Origin: Farysia itapuensis
Taxonomy: Eukaryota > Basidiomycota > Ustilaginomycetes > Ustilaginales > Ustilaginaceae
Assembly (NCBI GenBank): GCA_023212645.1
Contig: JALBYC010000016.1
Coordinates: 62,001-126,000 of the forward strand
Length of the DNA: 64,000 nucleotides
Direction of reading: 5' to 3'
Shown: piece by piece, positions 9,303 through 17,890 of the stretch
How positions within the stretch are numbered: the stretch's first letter is position 1
How the letters are laid out: the number at the start of each line of letters is the position of its first letter
Program-made: the position numbers and the translations under genes
Notes under the pieces: model-generated
What the model saw: only the letters and a program-made list of their open reading frames with translations
Told to the model about the DNA's origin: nothing
The model's database searches: none

Positions 9303-10270
9303 ATGGAAAACTATCAGAAGCTCGAAAAGGTCGGAGAAGGTAGGTACTGCACTTGTCTCGCGCTAGTAGTCTCAATACTCATGAGGCTTGCGCTCTGTAC
9401 ACAGGTACATATGGTGTCGTATACAAGGCAAAGGATTTGACACCCGCGGGCAATGGCCGCATCGTTGCGCTCAAAAAGATCCGACTAGAGGCAGAGGACG
9501 AAGGTGTGCCATCTACTGCCATCCGTGAAATCTCGCTGCTCAAAGAGCTGCGCGACGAAAACATTGTGCGGCTATTCGACATTGTGCACCAGGAGAACAA
9601 GCTGTACCTCGTATTCGAGTTCCTCGACCTCGACCTTCGAAAGTACATGGACAACGTATCCCGCCAAAAGAACAGCGAGTTCGGCATGGGTCCTGAGATT
9701 GTACGCAAGTTTACCTATCAGCTCATTCGCGGCATTTTCTACTGCCATGCACACCGCATTCTTCACCGTGATCTCAAGCCTCAGAACCTCCTTATTGACA
9801 AGGAGGGGAACCTCAAATTGGCCGACTTTGGTCTCGCGAGAGCGTTTGGTATCCCTCTGAGAACCTACACACATGAGGTCGTCACCCTTTGGTACCGAGC
9901 ACCCGAAGTACTGCTCGGGTCTCGCCACTACAGCACCGCCATCGATATGTGGTCCATCGGCTGCATCTTTGCCGAAATGGCCATGCGAAGCCCTCTCTTC
10001 CCTGGCGACTCGGAGATTGACGAGATCTTCAAGATCTTTAAAGTGCTTGGCACACCAACAGATGAGGTGTGGCCTGGTGTACAGCAGCTTCCTGACTACA
10101 AGGACAGCTTCCCCAGCTGGTCCGGCGTTCCTCTGCGCAAAGCAGTGCCGCAGCTCGACGCTACCGGCCTCGACCTACTCAAAGGAATGCTCGTCTACGA
10201 CCCCGCGGGACGAACATCCGCAAAGCGTTGTCTCGTCCACCCCTACTTTAGCCCTTACAACGTGGCATGA
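9303..10270 (+). CDS. CDK1: Cyclin-dependent kinase 1 (Cdc2/Cdc28 orthologue), two exons
   Basis: Exons 9303-9339 and 9405-10270 encode 300 residues. The 65-nt intron (GTAGGT...ACAG) interrupts the glycine-loop codon so that splicing restores [11 protein letters not shown]. Diagnostic features are the cyclin-binding helix [14 protein letters not shown], catalytic [11 protein letters not shown] in [11 protein letters not shown], the T-loop [15 protein letters not shown], and [14 protein letters not shown]. The last motif and the overall length separate Cdk1 from Pho85 and other CDKs. The kinase drives the G1/S and G2/M transitions with cyclin partners. The start is the ATG in a CACCATGG context at 9303. 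Confidence 0.97.
9340..9404 (+). other. Spliceosomal intron of CDK1
   Basis: 65 nt, beginning GTAGGT and ending TACACAG. It splits a Gly codon of the ATP-binding loop (phase 1), and its removal gives an intact kinase N-terminus. Confidence 0.95.
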
Positions 10271-10305
10271 ACTCACGCGCCGTCGTCAGTCAAGAATGGT
10301 CTATT

Positions 10306-10342
10306 TGCACGCACACACACACACACGCGTGCGCGCGCACGC
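10306..10342. repeat. CA/CG alternating purine-pyrimidine tract
   Basis: 37 bp of unbroken alternation, (CA)n then (CG)n with one TG step. It lies 36 bp after the CDK1 stop, in the 257-bp gap between the convergent CDK1 and GH18 genes. The rest of that gap is CT-rich and shows no other feature. Confidence 0.85.
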
Positions 10343-10527
10343 CCGCTCGTTGCTTGTGCTCGGTCTCGTCTCTCGTCTTACTCTGCATGTCTCACGCCTT
10401 TTCCTCCGGTCCTCTCCCCGCAACGCGCTTGCTCACTCTTGTCCCTACAACCCTCTGTATCATCTATGTCTCGTCAACTCTTTGGGGTCCTCCATATCTC
10501 TCTCTCTTGTTTTCTTCCCACTTATGA

Positions 10528-12168
10528 TTACAAATCTACCAGGAGCATTTCACTCGCTTGACCTACTTCCCACAGTGAGACTCCCGCTTGCCTCTGTGCG
10601 TCGTCGCCCGTGTCGTCGGCAGACGTTAATGCCTCGAGTCGTTTGCGCATACTCGTGCGGGTGGGTATGTAGACGCGCCAGTAAATCTCGTCGCCGGGCC
10701 GCACGCCGTACTGTTGTCGATCCTCGGGCACGTCGAGCGGCAGCTTTTCGGTGTAGTCAAACCAACTTTCCATCGACAGGGTGTCGTGGGTGAGGTGGGC
10801 TCGCTTGTGCGTTTTGAGAAGGTTGGTGATTGCGGTCATTGTAAGGGCCTCACCCGGCCCACGGAGGAAGGGAAGAGCAGAACGGTCTTGCTCCGCCTTT
10901 TGCGCTTGCATCTTTGTTCGAGCCGGCACACGGTCCACACCCTGCCCCGTAGTACGGTCGATGAAGAACACGGGATACTGGTAGCCGTACATCGGCATAC
11001 CCATCAGGAACTTTGCCCGTGCGTCGGCGGTCTTTTCTAACACCACATCGTCCTCGCTGGCGCTAAACTCATCGTAGTTGAATGGATTACTAGCGTCCAG
11101 ACCAAACATGTCTTGCATCTCGTCGGACGTTTCCCCAAACATGGACTGTTTGTGCTTCCCCGCTTTCTCTGACCCGGGCACGGGCTCGGCAGCTGCTTTG
11201 AGGACTGCTTCGAGATTTTCCACGATCCAGGTTGGCGAGGTGTTGGGACCGGGTTGGCGCAGATTGTCTCGTTTCGCCTGGCGCAGGGGGCTGTGGTCGG
11301 GGAAATCAGCGCCAGTGAGACCGCTAGTCCGGCCCCCCGCACTCGACATGTCGTACGTCATGATGCTGAACCAGTCCACCACGGTCGCAAGCTGCGGTAA
11401 GCTCTGAAGAATCATCCGGTTCTGTGCCTCTTCGGTTTTGCTCGGTTTCGTCGGCTTGCGTTTCGCCCCATTCGAGGTGCTCGTCAGTGAATGTGCCGTC
11501 CGTATCGGCGGAAGCACAACCACCAGCGTCTTGTTCAACCCGTGAAGTCGCTCGCTCAGCTCGCGGACAGGCTCAAAGAGCAGATACGTCGCCGCACTTT
11601 CGAACACCACCCCATCGTACCCTCGCTCTTCGACCTCGGCGACAATAACATCGGCAAGCGCTGTCCAGAGAGTCTGGTTGGACAGCAGGTCGGCAAAGTC
11701 GTTCTGCGTCCATGCATCCAGCTGGAATCGGGGGACTACTTTGACTTTGGCGCTGCCGTCGTCGTCGTCTTCGGCTGGGTTCTGCAGGTCGTGGGCCCAG
11801 TCGATGTCGATTGGTGCAGGTGGACCGCCGCTGAGCTTGTACTTGTGCGCAGCAGATGTCGGTTTCGACACCAACACCGTGTACCACACCGGCGCAACTA
11901 GGTCGAACTTGCTGCGGAAATCAGAGACCAGCTGCTGTCCGGACGGATTCCACGGCGTGACGTAGCCCAACACTGGCAGGGCTGTATTGCGTCTGACCAC
12001 GATGTCTCCACCCGCGGATGCAGCCCATCGTTCTTGCTCGTCCAGGAACTCATGCGCGGTCGACGGCGGTCTGTCCTCTTCTGCACCACGACACAGCTGC
12101 AGCAGCAGAGCCAGGATGACTGCCACTGTCAGCGACAGCCGAGACAACACCGTGCCACCTGCCTTCAT
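10528..12168 (-). CDS. CHID1-like glycoside hydrolase 18 family protein, secreted or ER
   Basis: Predicted 546-residue protein with an N-terminal signal peptide (LSLTVAVILALLLQLC, Arg ahead of it). A GH18 TIM barrel of the chitinase-domain-containing 1 / SI-CLP type follows. VLGYVTPWNPSG marks the first strand, a catalytic-strand equivalent is in GYDGVVFES, and FSIMTYDMSS marks strand 6. The general chitinase motif DGxDxDWE is absent and only one acidic residue is kept at the end of that strand, as in SI-CLP proteins, so chitinase activity is doubtful and a glycan-binding role is possible. An insertion of about 110 residues (Lys/Asp rich) sits before the last strands. The ATG at 12168 was chosen because it places the signal peptide at the N-terminus. 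Confidence 0.85.
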   Translation of the reverse strand: MKAGGTVLSRLSLTVAVILALLLQLCRGAEEDRPPSTAHEFLDEQERWAASAGGDIVVRRNTALPVLGYVTPWNPSGQQLVSDFRSKFDLVAPVWYTVLVSKPTSAAHKYKLSGGPPAPIDIDWAHDLQNPAEDDDDGSAKVKVVPRFQLDAWTQNDFADLLSNQTLWTALADVIVAEVEERGYDGVVFESAATYLLFEPVRELSERLHGLNKTLVVVLPPIRTAHSLTSTSNGAKRKPTKPSKTEEAQNRMILQSLPQLATVVDWFSIMTYDMSSAGGRTSGLTGADFPDHSPLRQAKRDNLRQPGPNTSPTWIVENLEAVLKAAAEPVPGSEKAGKHKQSMFGETSDEMQDMFGLDASNPFNYDEFSASEDDVVLEKTADARAKFLMGMPMYGYQYPVFFIDRTTGQGVDRVPARTKMQAQKAEQDRSALPFLRGPGEALTMTAITNLLKTHKRAHLTHDTLSMESWFDYTEKLPLDVPEDRQQYGVRPGDEIYWRVYIPTRTSMRKRLEALTSADDTGDDAQRQAGVSLWEVGQASEMLLVDL

Positions 12169-12352
12169 GTTGATGTTGCAAAGACGTACTAGACGTAAAA
12201 GTAACACCATCTCAATTTAACAAGGTTCGCCGAAATCTTCCACGTGGCCACGTTGTGTAATAGCCTTCACTAGCTTCACTCTGTGACTGACGAGTGCATA
12301 GGAGCTCCAGTATCTATGACGTTAGCTGTGCGATCTAGAATGTATGTGACGT

Positions 12353-13492
12353 CTAGAGAGCCTTTTCTTTAACGGCTTCGACGATTTTGTGCGCAGCCTG
12401 TTCGCCTCCGGACATGCGCTGTTGGATCCAATCGAATGCAAAGTCGACCACGTGTTCCACCGGTTCGTCGAACAGGAACGGCAGAGCGGGCACGAACAGA
12501 AGGCCTGCGACGGTCGGTCCAGACGCACGGATACGGGCGCTCTTGGCCTTTGCAAAGACTGGTGCGGAGTATCTTACGATCGAGTGGATGGTGAAAGCAG
12601 GCAACGCCATCGAGGCCAGACTCTGGAAGACAGCTCGTCGGGCCATGACAAGACCGACATGGGTCGTCTCAGATACCTTAGAAGGATCAACGGCAGCCTC
12701 GTGGTGCTCCTTTTTGGCGACACGCTCCGTGTGTCGCTTGCGAAGCTCTACCTTGTCCGTAGCCGACAGGGACGCGAGAGTCTTGGCGTCAAGCAAGTTC
12801 TCGAGTGGAAGGTTCGCGCGAGCTGATGACAGGGCAGAGTCTGCGTACTGCGCCGCTTCTGACTCGAAACGATAGACAGGTCCGGAGGATGACTTGGACA
12901 ACGCTTCGTACTGCTGTGCTGCTTTGTAGCCGGCAAAACCAACGTCGCCAAGAATGTAGAGCCATGAAATGGCATACGCGCCCCGTACCACCTCGGGTCG
13001 TGTCAAAGGTCGAAACGCCTCTCCAATGTCGGAGGAATAGGCAACGTAGCGGGACGATGTTACAATCACCGTCTTGAGTCGCATTGCGTAGGCCGCGTAA
13101 CGTGAAGGACCATTGTCGAGATCAATAAGGTCGGTGGTGGAATCGGACTGGGACGACGTAGAGAGCGTTGGAGTGGACAGACCTGTACTATTACCTACAG
13201 ACGCCTGCACAGAGGCTGGGCTACTGTCGTTGGATGAGAGCAAGGAGGCCGATTGCCGGAACGGACTTGCGAACAGTACGCCTGTGGAGAAGATTGATTA
13301 GCTTGTGGGCGATACGAGGCTTGACTGCACTGGCTTACCTTGCAGTTCCGAGCCTAGACCGCTAAGGCCAAAGAGCGGAATGTATCTACGAGGCTCCACG
13401 ATGCCAATGTCCAACATGCTGCTATTCAGGGGAATGGTGGTGTACAGGATGCAATCAGCATAGCTTGGCACTCCACGTAGAGGCATCGTCAT
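12353..13492 (-). CDS. Mitochondrial fission process protein 1 (MTP18/MTFP1) family, two exons
   Basis: Exon 1 is 13492-13339 and exon 2 is 13281-12353, joined across a 57-nt intron (GTAAGC...CCACAG), giving 360 residues. The core has the MTP18 pattern: SSRYVAYSSDIGEAFRP, then a membrane-like segment with SWLYILGDVGFAGYKA. The C-terminal part is LPAFTIHSIVRYSAP...GPTVAGLLFVPALPFLFDEPVEH. In other eukaryotes this family sits in the mitochondrial inner membrane and influences fission. It is about twice the length of animal MTP18 because of an N-terminal extension (about 90 residues) and a central charged insertion. Exon 2 alone has no suitable ATG, which supports the upstream exon. Confidence 0.85.
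13282..13338 (-). other. Spliceosomal intron of the MTP18-like gene
   Basis: 57 nt with GTAAGC at the 5' end and CTTCTCCACAG at the 3' end. The in-frame stop TAA within it makes splicing necessary for the upstream ATG exon to be used. Confidence 0.85.
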
Positions 13493-13633
13493 TGCACGTT
13501 TTAATCACATCCCGATTCGAATCGATTCCCACCAACATCGGCCCCGATTCAGGGTTCGCGGACCACCATCCGGATTCAAGGTCGTACACCCTTCCTCACC
13601 TGCTCATCGAGTATCGGTGGGCCTTCGCTCGCC

Positions 13634-16600
13634 ATGTTTGACGACTTTGTGCAGAGCTCGTCACAACAGCCGTCCGCTTCAGCACACAATGGAATCTATC
13701 CGTCATCACAACCATCCAGTCGCATGGTGTCCGCGTCCTCGCGTCAACCACAGCAGTACTATGAGGAGAGCGCATTCGAGCAGCAAGGCGCGACAGACAT
13801 GCCAGGCCCCACGGCCGTGCTCGACCCGATAGCTGCGCTCGAGACCGGTTTCATCTCGTCAGACCCGAGCTCTTCCACTTCCTCCCCAATCTTCCAGCTT
13901 GGTCGGGTGCAGTATGCGTTTTCAGCGCCGTTAGCGCTCATGACGGTGTCGTCCAACATCTTGACCATGTGCCTGTACGCCTACCCGAATCCAGCACAGG
14001 GCGGCAATCCATTCCCTTCCCCGCCGCCAAAGCTGGTCCGCATCAATCTAGACGATCCCGAAATCACCCAGGAGGCCGATGTGCCAATTCCACCCGTCCC
14101 ACGCTCAGCACGTGGTCATTCCGCACCAGACCCAGCGACACTCGGCCCCCACAAGATGTTTAGCGATCCAACAGGGCGACATCTGGTCCTGGTTATGCGT
14201 AACGGCGATAACTACTACTGGGCTAGCGGCTGGAAGAAAGCACGGCTACTTCCCAAGTTGAAAGGCATCGTGGTGGAAAGCGTCGCATGGAGCAAGACCA
14301 CATCGTCGAACAACAGTGCCGGCCGGAAGAAAGGGCAGCCTTCCTCTGTCACGCTATCATCCACACACGAGATCCTGCTGGGTACGAGGTCAGGAGATGT
14401 TTACGAGGCGCTCATTACCGCTCCTGTCGGTAGCGACCCGGACGACGGTGACTTTTTCGACAAGCTTGCTAGAAGAACAGCCGGCAGTGCAGCCGAGAGA
14501 GGAGACGTGGACAGAGTCCTGCGACACATGTATTCTTTGCCAGAGAGACAGCCAATCACCGGTATCACCGCCGAAGTGTTTCCGCGACAGTCGCACGAGC
14601 AACAGCGTAAGCTTGCCGGCCACACGGATGTCAATGGCTCCTCTGAACAGACCCAGTCTGTCGTCATACTCACCACGTCCACCAGAATATACGAACTCGT
14701 CGGTCCACTCGCGAAGCTCAAGCCTGATGACAGCGAAACGCAGTCCCTATACGAGACACTGTTCCAGCCGTATCGCAGCGATGCTATGCCGAACCTCAAA
14801 TCGGAGCTCCCTAGCGATCTGCCCTACTCAGAGCTGCACACCTGGACACCCCCTTCCTCCCGATGTGCATCTGCTCTTGCCTGGCTTACCGGTCCAGGCG
14901 TCTACCATGGCTATCTGACGTATACCTCTGGCTCAAATTCCGGAGACAGTGTCATCGACTCGGCCAGTCTGCTGCCTTATCCCGCAAACGCGAAAGAGCA
15001 CGGTGATAAGCGACAAAGCATGGCAGGCAACGACTCGTTTGCCCAGAGCAGTGCGGAAATTCCCGTCAGCATAGCCCTGACAGAATTCCACGTGATCCTA
15101 CTGTATCAGAATCGAGTTGTCGCGGTCAGCTCCTTGAACGACCAAGTCATCTTCGAGGAGGTCCTACCGCTGAAGCAGCAGGAACGAGTCATTGGTACTT
15201 CTGTTGACGTTACCAAGAAAACAGTCTGGGTCTACACAGACTCTAGCATCTTCGAACTGGTGATCACGCAGGAAGAGCGCGATGTGTGGCGAGTCTATCT
15301 AGATCGCGGCTCGTTCGATGTCGCACTCAAGTACGCAAAAGCGGGAATGCAGCGCGGGACTGTTCTGTCCTATCAAGCCGACCGCTTCTTTGCGGAAGGC
15401 AAGTACATACAAGCGGCTCAGTGCTACGCACAGACCTTTATGCGTGCTTTTGAAGAGATTGTCCTGCGCTTTATTGATGCTGGTCAGAGAGACGCTTTGC
15501 GGTACTATCTCGTAATACGACTCGAGAAGCTCGACAAAAGGGATGTAACGCAGCGCGTCATGCTCGCAACCTGGCTGGTCGAGATCTATCTTTGCAAGAT
15601 CAACGAACTGGAAGACATCGCTGCGGCCGAAGCGGCAAGTCAAGACGTCGAAAATTACCGCCTCGAGACCAGCATGATTACAGAAGAACTGTATCAATTC
15701 CTGGCAACGTACAAAGACATTCTCGTCCCACGCGTTACCTTTGATCTCGTCAAGAAACACGGCCGAGCGGATGTGTATCTACAGTTTGCCTCAGCCATTG
15801 GTGATCACAACCGCATTGTCCAGTATCATGTGCAAGAGCGTGACTGGACACACGCGATTGACGCTCTCAACAAACAGGAATCCTTGCAGATCTACTATTC
15901 TTATGCTTCCGTGTTGATGCGCCATGCACCAGCTCAAACGATCGACTGCTGGAAGCGACAGTCTCGTCTCGATCCCAAAAAGCTCATTCCTGCGCTATTG
16001 CAGCATCGTCCAAATCTTGACTCTGGCGAGACAGACCAGGCTATCAAATATCTCCATCACGTACTCCAACACGGACGCAACACAGATACGGCTATCCACA
16101 ACCTCTTCTTGACCTTGCTTGCTCGACAAGCGTCCAATTTTCCAGCTGTCTCAAGCACCAAAGTGGAACTGCTGCGCTTTATTGATGAGGCCAAATCGAA
16201 TCCGCTCACCGGTCAATCTTACTTCGACCTGGACTACGCGCTTCGAACGTGCTCTTCACTCGGACAGAAGGAAGCCTGCGTGCGCATCTATGCCAAGATG
16301 GGCCTGTTTGAGGCAGCGGTGGACCTCGCGATACACGAAAAGGAGATTGAGCTGGCCTGCACCTGTGCCGAGCTGGCCGAGTCTGACCGTGACTTGCGCA
16401 AGAAGCTGTGGCTCAAAGTGGCCCGCGAAGTGGTGCGTACGACGTCCGACATCAAGTCCGCCCTGGCCTTCCTCCGGCGTACAGACTTGATTGCGGTCGA
16501 AGATGTGTTGCCCTTCTTCCCGGACTTTGTCGTGATCGACGATTGTAAAGACGATATCTGCCAGGCGCTCGAAGGGTATGCTGCTCAGATTGAAAGGCTC

Positions 16601-17410
16601 AAGGACGACATGGATGAAGCGACTCGCTCAGCAGCTGCTATACAGGAAGACACAGCGCGACTCAGCCAGAGGTTTGTAACTCTGGATGCCGACCAAAAAT
16701 GTTTGGAATGCCGCGCAGTGCTGGTTCAGCGACAATTCTACGTCTTTCCGTGTCGACACGGATTCCACGCCGATTGTCTGATAGCCCAGGTGACCAAGAC
16801 GATGCCAACGCGGAACCTGCGCAAACTCTTGGAGCTCCAACAGCAAATCAGTGCCTTGACAAGCGGACTGGTTCCGGCACTGCCCAATCAGGTGCTCGCC
16901 AACATGGGCTTCCTCAAGGACGGGTCCAAAGCAATGGTCACGGCAGCCAACGAAGCTGCGCGCGGTTTGGGCAATGTTTCCGCCGCTGTAGGTCTTGACA
17001 AGCTGCGCGAGATGGTGGTGCCAGACACAGTCATCAGCGCTATATCTGCGGGAGTCAGCGTCGGGGTAGCTGGTGGAAGGAGGGTGTTGGCACCTCTCGA
17101 CCCGTTCTCGAACCCCGCTACCGACTGGGTCGCTGGCTCGCGATCAGCTGCCCAACGTAGAGCTGCTGTCGCCCAAGTCAATGGCTCTAATGGAGTCAAT
17201 GGCAACGAAAACGACACCAATGGCCTGACTGAATCGCGCAAGACAATCGCATCCGCGCGTAGCATCGAAGACCAGGAGCGCATCCAGCAGCTTACAGATC
17301 AGCTCGATGCTCTCATTGCCGGTAGCTGCCCGCTCTGTGACGGAGCAGCCAACGCCATCGGTCGGCCGTTCATCTCCAATCGAGAAGACATAGACGAGTG
17401 GGCACTATGA
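13634..17410 (+). CDS. VPS18: Vps18/Pep3-like subunit of HOPS/CORVET tethering complexes
   Basis: Predicted 1258-residue homologue of Vps18 (Pep3), a core subunit of the HOPS and CORVET complexes that tether membranes at endosomes and the vacuole. It has an N-terminal beta-propeller region (about 80-560), an alpha-solenoid with clathrin-repeat character (about 560-1000), a short coiled coil, and a C-terminal RING-like domain. The RING halves are CLEC...FPCRHGFHADC and, about 185 residues later, SCPLCDG. The end GRPFISNREDIDEW matches the conserved Vps18 terminus. The insertion between the RING halves is Gly/Ala/Asn rich and longer than I expect for the family. Intronless; the ATG at 13634 is the first in frame. 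Confidence 0.93.
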   Translation: MFDDFVQSSSQQPSASAHNGIYPSSQPSSRMVSASSRQPQQYYEESAFEQQGATDMPGPTAVLDPIAALETGFISSDPSSSTSSPIFQLGRVQYAFSAPLALMTVSSNILTMCLYAYPNPAQGGNPFPSPPPKLVRINLDDPEITQEADVPIPPVPRSARGHSAPDPATLGPHKMFSDPTGRHLVLVMRNGDNYYWASGWKKARLLPKLKGIVVESVAWSKTTSSNNSAGRKKGQPSSVTLSSTHEILLGTRSGDVYEALITAPVGSDPDDGDFFDKLARRTAGSAAERGDVDRVLRHMYSLPERQPITGITAEVFPRQSHEQQRKLAGHTDVNGSSEQTQSVVILTTSTRIYELVGPLAKLKPDDSETQSLYETLFQPYRSDAMPNLKSELPSDLPYSELHTWTPPSSRCASALAWLTGPGVYHGYLTYTSGSNSGDSVIDSASLLPYPANAKEHGDKRQSMAGNDSFAQSSAEIPVSIALTEFHVILLYQNRVVAVSSLNDQVIFEEVLPLKQQERVIGTSVDVTKKTVWVYTDSSIFELVITQEERDVWRVYLDRGSFDVALKYAKAGMQRGTVLSYQADRFFAEGKYIQAAQCYAQTFMRAFEEIVLRFIDAGQRDALRYYLVIRLEKLDKRDVTQRVMLATWLVEIYLCKINELEDIAAAEAASQDVENYRLETSMITEELYQFLATYKDILVPRVTFDLVKKHGRADVYLQFASAIGDHNRIVQYHVQERDWTHAIDALNKQESLQIYYSYASVLMRHAPAQTIDCWKRQSRLDPKKLIPALLQHRPNLDSGETDQAIKYLHHVLQHGRNTDTAIHNLFLTLLARQASNFPAVSSTKVELLRFIDEAKSNPLTGQSYFDLDYALRTCSSLGQKEACVRIYAKMGLFEAAVDLAIHEKEIELACTCAELAESDRDLRKKLWLKVAREVVRTTSDIKSALAFLRRTDLIAVEDVLPFFPDFVVIDDCKDDICQALEGYAAQIERLKDDMDEATRSAAAIQEDTARLSQRFVTLDADQKCLECRAVLVQRQFYVFPCRHGFHADCLIAQVTKTMPTRNLRKLLELQQQISALTSGLVPALPNQVLANMGFLKDGSKAMVTAANEAARGLGNVSAAVGLDKLREMVVPDTVISAISAGVSVGVAGGRRVLAPLDPFSNPATDWVAGSRSAAQRRAAVAQVNGSNGVNGNENDTNGLTESRKTIASARSIEDQERIQQLTDQLDALIAGSCPLCDGAANAIGRPFISNREDIDEWAL

Positions 17411-17890
17411 AATAACGCATTCAGTATGTGCAGCATGCCTAGTAAGCATTTGTAGCGCAATGGAATGACTCTAGAAACGAGGTACGTCAGCTCCGCCTTC
17501 TACTTGAACGACCGGTGCCCGGAGCGTGGTTAACGTGGGGCCTATTCTTTCAATGTGTGAATGTAGCTCATGCATCTGCATGATATAATTGTGTGTGGTG
17601 AAAAATGTGGTGAAAAAGATTTTTTTGGCTCTGCAAAAGAGAGAGCTTTTGGTGGACAAAGTATCGATGTTTAGAGCCAAATAAAGGTCCATTTGGCTGC
17701 GAAAATTCGCGAACCTCGGATTTTGACCCAAATAATGTTAGACCGGGTGTTTTGCCGGTCTCGTGCGATTCGGCATGTGCACGGACGCTATCGGCGTGTG
17801 AGAAGAAGGATTGGCAACCTCACTCTCTCACACCTTGTCTACACGTCTACTACCTCCCTCACACGACGATCTGCCACAGCGCACGGTGCA
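17411..17890. other. Intergenic region VPS18-STT3
   Basis: 480 bp with no supported gene. It contains a perfect 12-bp tandem duplication (TGTGGTGAAAAA at 17594-17605 and 17606-17617) followed by a T-run. The last 80 bp are CT- and AC-rich, as expected for the STT3 5' leader. Confidence 0.6.
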
